DNA of 20,130 bases from JAICLL01 sp035252155. GTDB taxonomy: Bacteria; Planctomycetota; Planctomycetia; Pirellulales; JAICIG01. This document shows, piece after piece, positions 1 through 7,945 of this stretch. Made by a program: the position numbers and the translations under genes. Within the stretch, counting starts at the first letter, position 1. Every line of letters begins with the position of its first letter. Location: positions 1 to 20,130 of the forward strand of contig DATFDL010000796.1 of NCBI GenBank assembly GCA_035252155.1, written 5' to 3'. The notes below the pieces were generated by a model. It saw only the letters and a list, made by a program, of their open reading frames with translations. It made no database searches and had not been told where the DNA came from.

Positions 1-498
1 ATGAAAATGGGCGCCGACGATCACATCTATAAGAAGCTGGGCATGAACTTCGAAATGCCCGACACGGGTTGTTGCGGCATGGCGGGTTCGTTCGGATTTG
101 AGAAAGAGCATTACGACATTTCGATGAAGATCGGCGAGCACAAAATGTTGCCCGCGGTGCGCGAGGCGGAGAAAGACACATTGATCGTGGCCGACGGATT
201 TAGTTGCAAGCATCAGATCATGGAGGGCACCGACCGGCGCGGCTTGCACTTGGCGCAGGTGTTGCAGATGGCGTTGCACGAATCGCCCGATGGCCCGGCG
301 GCGGGATATCCCGAGGCGCGGTATCCCGACGTGCGGTTCGGCGGCCCGGAGCGAAAAAAGGCATTGATGCGCACCGCGGCGGTGTTGGGCGTCGGCGCGC
401 TGGCCTTGGGTGGCGCGGCCCTGGCGGTCAAGGTGGCGTCGTCGAAGAGCAAAAAGGCGAAAGTGAAACGAAAAACGGTAGGTAGGTTATTTGGATGA
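1..498 (+). CDS. FAD/Fe-S 2-hydroxyacid (glycolate/D-lactate-type) oxidase, C-terminal fragment
   Basis: This is the 3' end of a gene that begins upstream of the window. The ATG at position 1 is probably an internal codon, because the homologous region normally lies deep inside a long protein. The visible part carries a cysteine-rich CCG-type motif, DTGCCGMAGSFGFE (fragment residues 21-34), then a conserved tail with a further cysteine (DGFSCKHQI, near residue 69). These are typical of the iron-sulfur portion of GlcD/GlcF or D-lactate dehydrogenase-type FAD proteins, which oxidise 2-hydroxyacids and pass electrons to the quinone pool. An unusual C-terminal extension follows: an Ala/Gly-rich hydrophobic stretch (about 122-145) and a Lys-rich tail, which I read as an added membrane anchor. 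The substrate cannot be told from the fragment. A LarA-type lactate racemase lies downstream on the same strand, so lactate is a reasonable guess. Confidence 0.75.
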   Translation: MKMGADDHIYKKLGMNFEMPDTGCCGMAGSFGFEKEHYDISMKIGEHKMLPAVREAEKDTLIVADGFSCKHQIMEGTDRRGLHLAQVLQMALHESPDGPAAGYPEARYPDVRFGGPERKKALMRTAAVLGVGALALGGAALAVKVASSKSKKAKVKRKTVGRLFG

Positions 499-514
499 CC
501 GCCGCTGAGCCAAG

Positions 515-591
515 GTAGCCCCGGCACTCCGTGACGGGGTTCGCGGTCGCCGCTGGCGACGCGAATCTCCGCCACGGAGTGTCGGAGCTAC
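515..591. repeat. REPIN-like double hairpin, family A copy 1
   Basis: This 77-bp inverted repeat begins GTAGCCCCGGCACTCC and ends in the mirror of GTAGCTCCGACACTCC. Each arm is a GTAG foot plus its own hairpin: CCCCG/CGGGG on the left and CTCCG/CGGAG on the right. The stem pairs change together, so structure is kept while sequence differs. A near-identical copy in opposite orientation lies at 4718-4793 (about 94% identical by eye). Confidence 0.85.
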
Positions 592-613
592 CATGGCGGC
601 GTAACCGCCGCTC

Positions 614-641
614 GTGGAACGGCACGGAGTCCGTTCCCCAC
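614..641 (-). repeat. REP-like single hairpin, family B copy 1
   Basis: Read on the minus strand, this is a GTGG foot followed by a GGAACGG/CCGTTCC stem around an ACTCCGTG loop. It belongs to the same family as 4671-4696 and the paired copies in 15641-15726. It lies 42 bp upstream of the chosen GH15 start. Confidence 0.8.
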
Positions 642-683
642 AGAACCGTTTACGATCACGACACGGTACGGACCTTATTCGCC

Positions 684-3284
684 ATGCAAAAACTCGTCCT
701 CAAACAACTTCCACGGTTGCTTACACCTCACACGCCGAAACAAAAGGCGCTTGTGGCCGGCGCGGCGGGGTTGGTGGCGGCTGGGGCGGGCGTGTGGGCC
801 TGGCGAAAATTCAGCTCGCAACTGGCCGTCGCCCCTGGCTGGCCCGGCAAAACGCCCTATTGGAGCTCCAGCGCCAAGCAAGCCATCGGCACGGCGCTCG
901 ACCGCAACAGCCCCGTGTGGTTCACCATCCACCAAGGCATTCTGACGGAAGTGTATTACCCGCGGGCCGATCAGCCCTCGATCCAGCGGATGGGCTTCAT
1001 CATTACCGGCCCGCGTGGTTTTTATTCCGACGAGATGCAAGACGCCCAGCACGAGGTGCGCTTTCCAGCCGAAGGCGTGCCGGTGGTGCAATTGACCAAC
1101 ACCTGCCATCAAGGGCGCTACCGCCTGGAAAAGACGATCTTCTCGCATCCGCACCAGCCCGCGGTGTTGCAGTTCACGCGGTTCATTCCGCTCCGAGGAA
1201 GGCTGGAAGATTATCACATTCACGTTTTTGTCGAGCCGCACCTGGGCAATCAAGGCTGGCGTAACTCGGCGTGGGTGGCCAAGCACAAGGGCCGCCCGAT
1301 GCTGCTGGCCCGCCGCGAAGGTCACGCGATGGCGCTGGGCGCGACGGTCGAGTGGCGCAGGGCCTCGGCGGGGTATCATGGCGTCTCCGATGGCCGTCGG
1401 CAGCTTGTGCGCCGCGGCAGGCTGAAGCAGGTTTATCGCCAAGCGCCGCGCGGCAATGTGTCGCTCATTGCCGAAGTCGATTGCCAGCAACATGACGGCG
1501 AATTTCTGCTGGCACTTGGCTTCGGCGAATCGACCTCCGAAGCGGGCTTCCGCGTGCAAGACAGCCTGCTGGCCGACTGGCATGAGCTGCAGGCTCGGTA
1601 CGTACACGATTGGAAGCAGTGGCAGCAGCAGCTTGCCGTGCATGAACCGCCCGAGCCAGGCGGGCGCGATCTGTATCGCACCAGCACGATGACGCTCCGC
1701 GCGCACGAAGACAAGCACGTGCCCGGGGCGTTTGTCGCCAGCCTTTCGATTCCCTGGGGCGAGGCCCGCAAGACTAACGACAAATTCGGTCCGGTGGGTT
1801 ACCACGTGGTCTGGCCGCGCGATTTGTTCATGACGGCCAGCGGGCTTTTGGCAGCCGGCGACGCGGCCTCGGCCCGACGTGCGCTCGACTACTTGCAGGC
1901 CACGCAGCAAGAGCAGGGCAACTGGTCGCAAAACCAGGCGGTCAACGGCAAGCCGGTCTGGACCGGAAAGCAATTGGCCGAAACGGCGATGGCAATCTTG
2001 CTGTTGAACCTTCTCAATCGCGAAGGCGCTTTGACCGCCCACGATCGGCGGCGTTATTGGCCGATGGTCCGCTCGGCCGTCGCCCACATGGTGCAGCTCG
2101 GTCCCTCGGCCCAGGAGGATCGTTGGGAAGACGCCGCCGGCTTCACGCCTTTCAGCCTGGCGACTATCATCACGGCGTTTTTGGTCGCCGCAGAGCTGGC
2201 CGACGAACAATTCGAAAACGGCATCGCCACCTATCTTCGCGAGACCGCCGATTCGTGGTGTTCGTCGCTTGAAGATTGGACCTATGTCACAGGTACCGAC
2301 CTGGCCAAACGTGTCGGCGTGCCGGGCTACTATTTGCGCGTGGCGCCGCCCGACAGCGACGGGGATCCGGACAAATATCGCGGGCATGCGGAGTATTGGT
2401 ACAAGCCGCTGATGTTCAAAGAATCGAAAACGCCCGCCGACGTGGTAAGCGTCGACGCTTTGGCATACGTGCGGTTTGGTCTTCGCCCGCCCGACGATCC
2501 GCGGATTGTACACACGGCCAAGGTGATCGACGCGCTGCTGAAAGTCGATACGCCGCGCGGGCCATGCTGGCGGCCCTATAATGGCGACGGCTACGGCGAG
2601 CAACGCGACGGCTCGCCTTTCGATGGCAAACGCGGCATTGGCCGGCTTTGGCCGCTGCTCACCGGAGAGCGGGCGCACTACGAATTGCTGGCCGGCCGCC
2701 GCGACGAAGCCGTGCAGTTGCTGAGCGCGATGGAGCAGTTTGCGGGCGATGGCGGATTGATTCCCGAGCAGATTTGGGATACGCACGACATTCCCGAACG
2801 CGGGCTTTACTTCGGCCGACCCAGCGGTTCGGCGATGCCGCTGGCGTGGGCGCATGCCGAGTACGTAAAGCTGCGGCGTTCGCTGGCCGAAGGGCGCGTC
2901 TACGACCTGCCGCCCCAGACCTGGCAGCGCTACATCGTCGAAAAAACTCAGTCGCCGCACATCCTGTGGGCCTTGAACCATCGTCGCCGAACGATGCCCG
3001 CAGGCAAAATTCTGCGCATTCAGGCCGACACGCCCGGCCGGGTAACGTGGCACGCGGGCTCTGTCGCGAATGGCCGGCCGATCGAGCTGCGCGAAACGGG
3101 CTTGGGAATGTATTACGCCGATTTGCCGACGGCCGATTTGCCGGTCGGGACCGAAGTGCGGTTTCATTTTCAATGGCCCAAGGGCAAATGGATCAATAAG
3201 AAGGAGTGGTTTATTACCTGGTCGGACAGTGTGCGGATCGAGTCCGCCCGGACGCCAGAGTATGAAATGGCGGCGAGTTCGTAG
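684..3284 (+). CDS. GH15 glucoamylase/glucodextranase family glycoside hydrolase, membrane-anchored
   Basis: An 866-residue exo-acting alpha-glucosidase-type enzyme, expected to release glucose from the ends of alpha-glucans. A hydrophobic Ala/Gly-rich segment (22-40) looks like an N-terminal signal anchor, with the enzyme facing the periplasm. A beta-sandwich N-terminal domain of glucodextranase type follows (about 50-330), then the (alpha/alpha)6 catalytic domain (about 345-770). The catalytic domain shows WPRD at 377-380, the general-acid region RWEDAAGF (E482) and the general-base region PEQIWD (E695). The tail (about 780-866, ending near WPKGKWINKKEWFITW) resembles the C-terminal beta domain of bacterial family members. 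The open frame extends upstream to 531, but that part is repeat-derived (families A and B), so I chose the ATG at 684. No clear ribosome site precedes it. The SDR gene follows on the same strand after 254 bp. Family assignment is firm; substrate preference (starch, dextran or maltosides) is open. Confidence 0.9.
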   Translation: MQKLVLKQLPRLLTPHTPKQKALVAGAAGLVAAGAGVWAWRKFSSQLAVAPGWPGKTPYWSSSAKQAIGTALDRNSPVWFTIHQGILTEVYYPRADQPSIQRMGFIITGPRGFYSDEMQDAQHEVRFPAEGVPVVQLTNTCHQGRYRLEKTIFSHPHQPAVLQFTRFIPLRGRLEDYHIHVFVEPHLGNQGWRNSAWVAKHKGRPMLLARREGHAMALGATVEWRRASAGYHGVSDGRRQLVRRGRLKQVYRQAPRGNVSLIAEVDCQQHDGEFLLALGFGESTSEAGFRVQDSLLADWHELQARYVHDWKQWQQQLAVHEPPEPGGRDLYRTSTMTLRAHEDKHVPGAFVASLSIPWGEARKTNDKFGPVGYHVVWPRDLFMTASGLLAAGDAASARRALDYLQATQQEQGNWSQNQAVNGKPVWTGKQLAETAMAILLLNLLNREGALTAHDRRRYWPMVRSAVAHMVQLGPSAQEDRWEDAAGFTPFSLATIITAFLVAAELADEQFENGIATYLRETADSWCSSLEDWTYVTGTDLAKRVGVPGYYLRVAPPDSDGDPDKYRGHAEYWYKPLMFKESKTPADVVSVDALAYVRFGLRPPDDPRIVHTAKVIDALLKVDTPRGPCWRPYNGDGYGEQRDGSPFDGKRGIGRLWPLLTGERAHYELLAGRRDEAVQLLSAMEQFAGDGGLIPEQIWDTHDIPERGLYFGRPSGSAMPLAWAHAEYVKLRRSLAEGRVYDLPPQTWQRYIVEKTQSPHILWALNHRRRTMPAGKILRIQADTPGRVTWHAGSVANGRPIELRETGLGMYYADLPTADLPVGTEVRFHFQWPKGKWINKKEWFITWSDSVRIESARTPEYEMAASS

Positions 3285-3344
3285 AGTAAGCGTCCCCGCT
3301 TGCTCCGCGACTGTCGCCTTGTTGGCGTGAAAGCCGACCCAATC

Positions 3345-3496
3345 GGTGGCCGGGGCAGAAGCTGGCCGGAGTTGGCTCAATATTGCGAGGGGCGTTTTCG
3401 GCCAGCGCTGCCCCGGTGGCGGCGCTGCCGGGGCATCGCCGCGACCGGGCGTGATGGTTCGATCGACACAAGAGGCGCGGCTCTGCCCCAGCCACC
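3345..3496. repeat. Family I dispersed repeat, long copy
   Basis: The ends GGTGGCCGGGGCAG and CTGCCCCAGCCACC are inverted repeats (13 of 14 positions). The blocks GCCGGGGCATCGCC and GGCTCTGCCCCAGCCACCG recur close together at 17401-17437, which looks like an internally deleted relative. The element fills most of the GH15-SDR spacer. Next to it (3503-3516) are two CTGAACA heptamers related to the arrays described elsewhere. Confidence 0.65.
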
Positions 3497-3538
3497 GAGT
3501 TGCTGAACACTGAACACTTCTCAGGGGAGACGTAAACG

Positions 3539-4618
3539 ATGTGGCGGACCAAAAGACCTGAAGTAGTCGTCATCACGGGCGCCTCAGCCGGCGTCGGTCG
3601 TGCCGCGGCGCAGGCATTTGGCAAGCAAGGAGCGCACGTTGGCCTGCTTGCTCGCGGCGTCGATGGCCTGGAAGGCGCGCGCCGCGAGATCGAGCAGTCG
3701 GGCGGTGAGGCCCTGGTCGTACCGACCGATGTCGCCGACCACGAACAAGTCGAGGCCGCTGCCGCAAAAGTCGAAGAAGCCTTCGGGCCGATTGACATCT
3801 GGGTCAACGACGCCATGACGTCGGTTTTCTCGCCGTTTCATCAAATGAACGCCGACGATTTCAAGCGCGTCGTTGACGTCACGTTTATGGGGCAGGTCTA
3901 TGGCACGATGGCCGCGATGCGGCGGATGCTGCCGCGCGATCGCGGCACCATTGTGCAGGTTGGTTCGGCGCTGGCCTATCGCAGTATCCCCTTGCAATCG
4001 GCCTATTGTGCAGCCAAGGCCGCGGTGCGCGGTTTCACCGATTCGCTGCGCACCGAATTGATCCATTTAAAAAGCCGAGTGCATTTGACGATGGTTCAAA
4101 TGCCGGGCTTGAACACTCCGCAATTCGGGTGGGTAAAAAGCCGTTTGCCCCACAAGGCCCAACCGGTGCCGCCGATCTTTCAGCCCGAAGTGGCCGCCGA
4201 CGCCATCGTGTGGGCGGCGCATCACCGCCGCCGCGAGGTTTGGGTGGGTGCGTCTTCGGTCAAAGCGATCTTGAGTGCCAAGCTCGCGCCGACGGTGGGC
4301 GATTGGGTGCTCAGCCGCGAGGGATACTCGGGGCAGCAAACGCCCGAACCAGAAGACCCGAACCGTCCCAATAATCTGTGGGAGCCGGTCGACGGCGACC
4401 ACGGCGCGCACGGCAGCTTCGATTCACGGGCGCGGAGCTTCAGCGCCCAATTCTGGTTGAGCAAGCACCGCGGCTGGCTGGCCTTGGCCGCCGGGGCCGT
4501 CGGCCTGAGTTGGGGCTTGACCCGCGCGGCGCAGCGAAAGCCGATGATCGCGCCATCCCGCGACGGCGTATCGCGCATGGTGTCCCAATGTATGCAATCG
4601 CTACGGAAGCGCACGTAA
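3539..4618 (+). CDS. SDR family NAD(P)-dependent oxidoreductase with C-terminal membrane helix
   Basis: A 359-residue classical short-chain dehydrogenase/reductase. The Rossmann cofactor motif TGASAGVG is at 13-20, and the catalytic triad is S143, Y156 and K160 (SAYCAAK). The usual NNAG structural motif is replaced by NDAM at 90-93. The catalytic domain ends near residue 245. It is followed by a polar linker rich in Pro, Asp and Asn, then a hydrophobic helix (about 313-333) and a basic tail, so the protein is probably tail-anchored in the membrane with its active site in the cytoplasm. The start is supported by AGGGGAG at 3523-3529, nine bases before the ATG. It follows the GH15 gene on the same strand, and the pair is bracketed by mirror-image repeats. 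The substrate is unknown; oxidation or reduction of a sugar or polyol would fit the neighbour but is only inference. Confidence 0.88.
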   Translation: MWRTKRPEVVVITGASAGVGRAAAQAFGKQGAHVGLLARGVDGLEGARREIEQSGGEALVVPTDVADHEQVEAAAAKVEEAFGPIDIWVNDAMTSVFSPFHQMNADDFKRVVDVTFMGQVYGTMAAMRRMLPRDRGTIVQVGSALAYRSIPLQSAYCAAKAAVRGFTDSLRTELIHLKSRVHLTMVQMPGLNTPQFGWVKSRLPHKAQPVPPIFQPEVAADAIVWAAHHRRREVWVGASSVKAILSAKLAPTVGDWVLSREGYSGQQTPEPEDPNRPNNLWEPVDGDHGAHGSFDSRARSFSAQFWLSKHRGWLALAAGAVGLSWGLTRAAQRKPMIAPSRDGVSRMVSQCMQSLRKRT

Positions 4619-4670
4619 TCAGCAACAACCCTCTGATCGGCTCGCGTCCTCACCAATGGCAATGGCCTCT

Positions 4671-4696
4671 GTAGGGAACGGGTTGCGTGCCGTTCC
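4671..4696 (+). repeat. REP-like single hairpin, family B copy 2
   Basis: A GTAG foot is followed by GGAACGG, the loop GTTGCGTG and CCGTTCC. It is in the opposite orientation to the copy at 614-641. Together with family A copy 2 it repeats, in mirror image, the order of elements left of the GH15 gene. Confidence 0.8.
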
Positions 4697-4717
4697 AACA
4701 ACGGCGGAGCCGTCAAA

Positions 4718-4793
4718 GTAGCTCCGACACTCCGTGGCGGAGATCGTGTCGCCAACGGCGACCGCGGTCCCCGTCACGGAGTGCCGGGGCTAC
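4718..4793. repeat. REPIN-like double hairpin, family A copy 2 (inverted)
   Basis: This 76-bp element is the reverse complement of 515-591 apart from about four substitutions and one deleted base. Both GTAG feet are intact. It sits in the spacer between the SDR and larA genes. Confidence 0.85.
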
Positions 4794-4808
4794 TGTAGCG
4801 CCCGCGAT

Positions 4809-4840
4809 GGGTGGGACTCGTTTCACTCGTCCCACCCTAC
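4809..4840 (-). repeat. REP-like hairpin, family E copy 1
   Basis: On the minus strand it reads GTAG followed by a GGTGGGAC/GTCCCACC stem, with an inner CGAGTGAAACGAG loop that can itself pair. It is related to 12572-12622. It ends 20 bp before the larA start codon. Confidence 0.8.
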
Positions 4841-4860
4841 GGCCTGCGGAAAAATCATCC

Positions 4861-6153
4861 ATGAAAATCGACTTCCCCTTCAAACATTACGAATCGATTT
4901 CGCCGGGCGAAGTGCCCGACGCCAACGTGATGGGCGTCTATGCGCCGCGCTCAGCCGGCAAGACCGACGAGGAGCACATCCTCTCGCGCGGCATCCAGCA
5001 CCCGATCGGCACGCCGCCCCTGAGCGAAATGGTGCGCAAGCAAGATCGTGTGCTTATTCTGGTCGACGACTACACGCGCGGCACGCCCGTCAAAAAAGTT
5101 TTGCCCCACGTGCTCGCGCAACTGAAACAAGCCGGCGTCTCCGATAAGGTGATCACCCTGCTCACCGCCCAGGGCACGCACCGCGAGATGACCCCCGAAG
5201 AAATCGAGAAAAAGCTCGGCCCGTTCGCCAAGCAGTTCCCCGTACACCAGCACCGCTGGACCGATGAAGCGATGCTGCACCGCTTCGGCACGCTCAAAGA
5301 CGGCACGCCGGTGCGGGCCAACCGCCTGCTGACCGAGGCCGACCTTGTAATGGGCATCGTCTCGATTGTGCCGCACCGCGTGAAAGGCTTTTCGGGCGGG
5401 GCGAAGATTGCCTTTCCTGGGGTCGCCGGGCCTGAGATCCAATCGCATTTGCAATGGCAAGGCGCCCAACGCATGTCGGACACCGTGATGGGCGAACCAG
5501 AGAACCCCATGCGGGCCGCCATGGAAGAAGCCGCCCGCATGGTCGGCCTGCGGTTTGTGATCAACCTGGTCACCGGCGGCGACAAGCACCTGGCCGGCTG
5601 TTTTTCGGGCGAGCCCGTGGCATCGCACCGCGAAGGTTGCCGGCTGTCGCGCGACATTTTCTCCGTCAGCTTGCCGCACAGGGCCGACATCGTCATCACC
5701 GATTCGCACCCCGCCGATTACGATCTGTGGCAATCGGCCAAGGGCTATTACTCCGGCACGATGGCGGTGAAAGACGGCGGCTCGCTGATTGTCGTCGCCC
5801 CCAATCCCGAAGGCGTCGCCAAGAATCATCCCGTAATGCTCGAAGTAGGCTACAAACCGTTTAAAGAGTTGCGGGCGATGGTCGACTCCGGCCAGATCAA
5901 AGATGTCGTGGGCGCCTCGATCTTGGGCGATCTGTGCCAGATCATCGACAAGACCGATTGCATCATCGTTTCGCCGGGCATCACCGTGGAAGAGGCCAAG
6001 CGGCTGGGACTGCGATACGCCAAGACCGTGCAAGACGCTCTGCTCATGGCTTTTGAAAAACAGGGTCAGAAAGCGAAGGTGGCGATCCTGCGGCAAGGCG
6101 GGCACATCTTGCCGCAGGTGGCCGGCGAGCACCAGGAGGGATTACGAAGATAA
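4861..6153 (+). CDS. larA: LarA-type nickel-dependent lactate racemase family protein
   Basis: A 430-residue protein of the LarA family (also called DUF2088), close to the roughly 424 residues of the Lactiplantibacillus enzyme. LarA interconverts D- and L-lactate by hydride transfer to a nickel-pincer (NPN) cofactor bound covalently to a lysine. The expected residues are visible: H107 in AQGTHREM, H172 in VPHRVKGF, K182 in GGAKIAFPG, and H196 in QSHLQW. They correspond well in spacing to H108, H174, K184 and H200 of the characterised enzyme. The ATG at 4861 gives the family length; the open frame extends to 4687, but that stretch is repeat sequence. No larB, larC or larE cofactor genes are in the window. 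Relatives racemise other 2-hydroxyacids, so lactate is the default reading rather than proven. The upstream FAD/Fe-S oxidase fragment supports a 2-hydroxyacid theme. Confidence 0.88.
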   Translation: MKIDFPFKHYESISPGEVPDANVMGVYAPRSAGKTDEEHILSRGIQHPIGTPPLSEMVRKQDRVLILVDDYTRGTPVKKVLPHVLAQLKQAGVSDKVITLLTAQGTHREMTPEEIEKKLGPFAKQFPVHQHRWTDEAMLHRFGTLKDGTPVRANRLLTEADLVMGIVSIVPHRVKGFSGGAKIAFPGVAGPEIQSHLQWQGAQRMSDTVMGEPENPMRAAMEEAARMVGLRFVINLVTGGDKHLAGCFSGEPVASHREGCRLSRDIFSVSLPHRADIVITDSHPADYDLWQSAKGYYSGTMAVKDGGSLIVVAPNPEGVAKNHPVMLEVGYKPFKELRAMVDSGQIKDVVGASILGDLCQIIDKTDCIIVSPGITVEEAKRLGLRYAKTVQDALLMAFEKQGQKAKVAILRQGGHILPQVAGEHQEGLRR

Positions 6154-6176
6154 CGTTGGTAATGCGACGAAGTGCC

Positions 6177-6259
6177 GGTAGTCCCGGCCCTTGTGGCCGG
6201 CCGTCTGGGCTGCGATGCGATCGACGTCGCAACTGCCCGGCACAAGGCCGGGAGCTACC
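6177..6259. repeat. REPIN-like double hairpin, family H copy 1
   Basis: Two opposed arms, GGTAGTCCCGGCC at the left and GGAGCTACC at the right, each with a GTAG foot. The left hairpin is CCGGCC-CTTGT-GGCCGG; the right, on the minus strand, is CCCGGC-CTTGT-GCCGGG. It fills about half of the spacer between larA and the Mo-cytochrome gene. A partial relative is at 13971-14018. Confidence 0.8.
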
Positions 6260-6326
6260 TTGCGGAACGACCTTGGAGTCCGTTTCGCGTAAACTTCGAT
6301 GAGACGCATGACAACTTGAGGTAGCA

Positions 6327-7856
6327 ATGGCGGTCGAACTTGGTTTTCCTTTGGGCGTGCGGTTGGCGCACTGGTTCAATTTGCTGTTCATTTCGCTGTT
6401 GGCGCGCAGCGGCCTGGCGATTCTTTCGGCCCATCCTAAGCTCTATTGGAACGTCCACGCGCGGCCGGGCAGCCAGTGGCTCGATCTGCTCCGCAAGCCG
6501 CTGCCCAACGACCGCATGTGGTGCTCGACCGAAGAAGAAGGCGAGTGGCCGTCGTGGATCGCGCTGCCCGGTCGCGAATGCCTGGGACTGGGCCGCTATT
6601 GGCACTTCGCCACCGCGCCGCTCTGGCTGACCTGCGGCATCTGCTACCTGGTGGTGCTTTTCACGTCCGAACAATGGCAGCGGCTGGTGCCGACCTCGTG
6701 GGAAATCTTTCCGTGCGCTTGGAACACGATGCTGGCCTACTTGCAACTCGAATCACCGGAACCCGAGCCGCCGTATACCTACGAGCTGGGCCTGCCGTTC
6801 AACGCGCTGCAGCAACTCACCTATTTCAGCGTGATCTTTCTGCTGACGCCGATGCAGATTCTCACGGGCATCGCGCAATCGCCCTCCATTCTCGGTCGGT
6901 TTCCCTGGTACGAGCGGGTGTTTGGCAGCCGCCAGGGCGCCCGCAGCCTGCATTTCATCGGGTTGGTGTCGTACGGCATTTTCTTTCTGATCCATATCAC
7001 GATGGTCTTCTGGCACAACATCTTCAAGGAGCTCGACAAGATGGTGCTGGGCCGCGACAAGATGGAAGGGTCGTGGGACGCCTTTTGGGGTGGCATGGCG
7101 ATCGTCGGTTCAATCGTTCTGTTCCACATTATCGCCACGCTGTCGTCGGTCTATTTGCGGCGAGCGACGCACCGCATGCTCTCATTCTTCGTCGATCCGC
7201 TGCGCACTCTATTGCTGCACAACATGCGTTCGGTGCAGCATTATCCCGAATCGAAGATTTCGCCCTATTTCCGCACCAATGGTTATCCGCCCATCTCGGC
7301 CTATTCGCAGGCCAAGCCCGACGGCGACGATACCTACGAGCGGCTGTTGGCCAATGAATTTCGCGATTACCGGCTGGAGATATTCGGCCTGGTGCAGCAG
7401 CCCCTCAAACTTTCGCTGGAAGAACTGCGAGAGATGCCCAAGCAGCGGCAGATCACGCTGCACCACTGCATTCAGGGGTGGACATCGATCGGCAAATGGG
7501 GCGGCGTGCGGCTGAGCGAGCTGCTCGACCGCTGCAAACCGTTGCCCGAGGCGCGGTATTTAGTGTTTCGTTCGTTCGGCAAGCACGAGAAGAGCGACGC
7601 GCCGGTGTATTATGAGTGCATCGATCTGAAGGTCGCCCGCCATCCGCAGACGATTTTGGCCTACGAATTGAACGATCAAACACTCCCGTTGCAGCACGGG
7701 GCACCTTTGCGGCCCCGGTTCGAGACGAAACTGGGTTTCAAAATGGTCAAGTTTTTGCGCTCGATCGAATTTGTCGCCGACTATCGCACGGTCGGCGAAG
7801 GCATGGGCGGCGTCCGCGAAGACCGACAGCAATACGACATGGGAGCGGAGATCTGA
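6327..7856 (+). CDS. Cytochrome b561-type membrane domain fused to molybdopterin (sulfite-oxidase-fold) oxidoreductase domain
   Basis: A 509-residue fusion. The N-terminal half has about five hydrophobic helices (12-33, 93-113, 158-182, 206-229, 255-277) with histidines at 15, 93, 209 and 223 that could ligate haem b, as in cytochrome b561/MsrQ-like proteins. The C-terminal half (about 345-490) matches the sulfite-oxidase/MsrP molybdopterin fold; C381 in HHCIQGWTS aligns with the Mo-ligating cysteine. The likely role is electron transfer between quinone or haem and a Mo-active site, with unknown substrate. There is no Tat signal, unlike free-standing periplasmic MsrP enzymes, so the side of the membrane for the Mo domain is uncertain. 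GAGGT five bases upstream supports the start. The stop codon is part of the left arm of a hairpin repeat, and the gene converges with the cNMP/ferredoxin gene. Confidence 0.85.
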   Translation: MAVELGFPLGVRLAHWFNLLFISLLARSGLAILSAHPKLYWNVHARPGSQWLDLLRKPLPNDRMWCSTEEEGEWPSWIALPGRECLGLGRYWHFATAPLWLTCGICYLVVLFTSEQWQRLVPTSWEIFPCAWNTMLAYLQLESPEPEPPYTYELGLPFNALQQLTYFSVIFLLTPMQILTGIAQSPSILGRFPWYERVFGSRQGARSLHFIGLVSYGIFFLIHITMVFWHNIFKELDKMVLGRDKMEGSWDAFWGGMAIVGSIVLFHIIATLSSVYLRRATHRMLSFFVDPLRTLLLHNMRSVQHYPESKISPYFRTNGYPPISAYSQAKPDGDDTYERLLANEFRDYRLEIFGLVQQPLKLSLEELREMPKQRQITLHHCIQGWTSIGKWGGVRLSELLDRCKPLPEARYLVFRSFGKHEKSDAPVYYECIDLKVARHPQTILAYELNDQTLPLQHGAPLRPRFETKLGFKMVKFLRSIEFVADYRTVGEGMGGVREDRQQYDMGAEI

Positions 7857-7931
7857 CACGAACCCGAAGCGCCAGCGAGGCGGGCAAATCCGCTCACGGC
7901 ATTTTCCTCGCCGGCGCTTCGGGTTCGTGTA
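7855..7931. repeat. Long hairpin between convergent genes; probable bidirectional terminator
   Basis: The arms GACACGAACCCGAAGCGCC and the mirror of TACACGAACCCGAAGCGCC extend through the following GCGAGG, pairing 24 of 26 positions around a loop of about 25 bases. The left arm includes the last two bases of the upstream TGA stop codon. A run of five A follows on the plus strand. The 3' ends of two convergent genes flank it closely, which fits a terminator working in both directions. The GTAG foot of the other families is absent, so I treat it as a separate repeat family. Confidence 0.75.
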
Positions 7932-7945
7932 AAAAGTACGATGGC

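Noticed and set aside
531..683. N-terminal extension of the GH15 frame
   Set aside because: These codons are translated family A and B repeats; the ATG at 684 begins a sensible membrane anchor.
675..3380. A 901-codon open frame antisense to the GH15 gene
   Set aside because: It mirrors a clearly conserved GH15 gene in high-GC DNA. Its translation shows no recognisable domain, so it is a shadow frame.
4687..4860. N-terminal extension of the larA frame
   Set aside because: The stretch is repeat sequence, and the ATG at 4861 gives the normal family length.
4951..6132. A 393-codon open frame antisense to larA
   Set aside because: The sense frame carries all LarA catalytic residues; the antisense product is His/Arg/Asp-rich shadow sequence without motifs.
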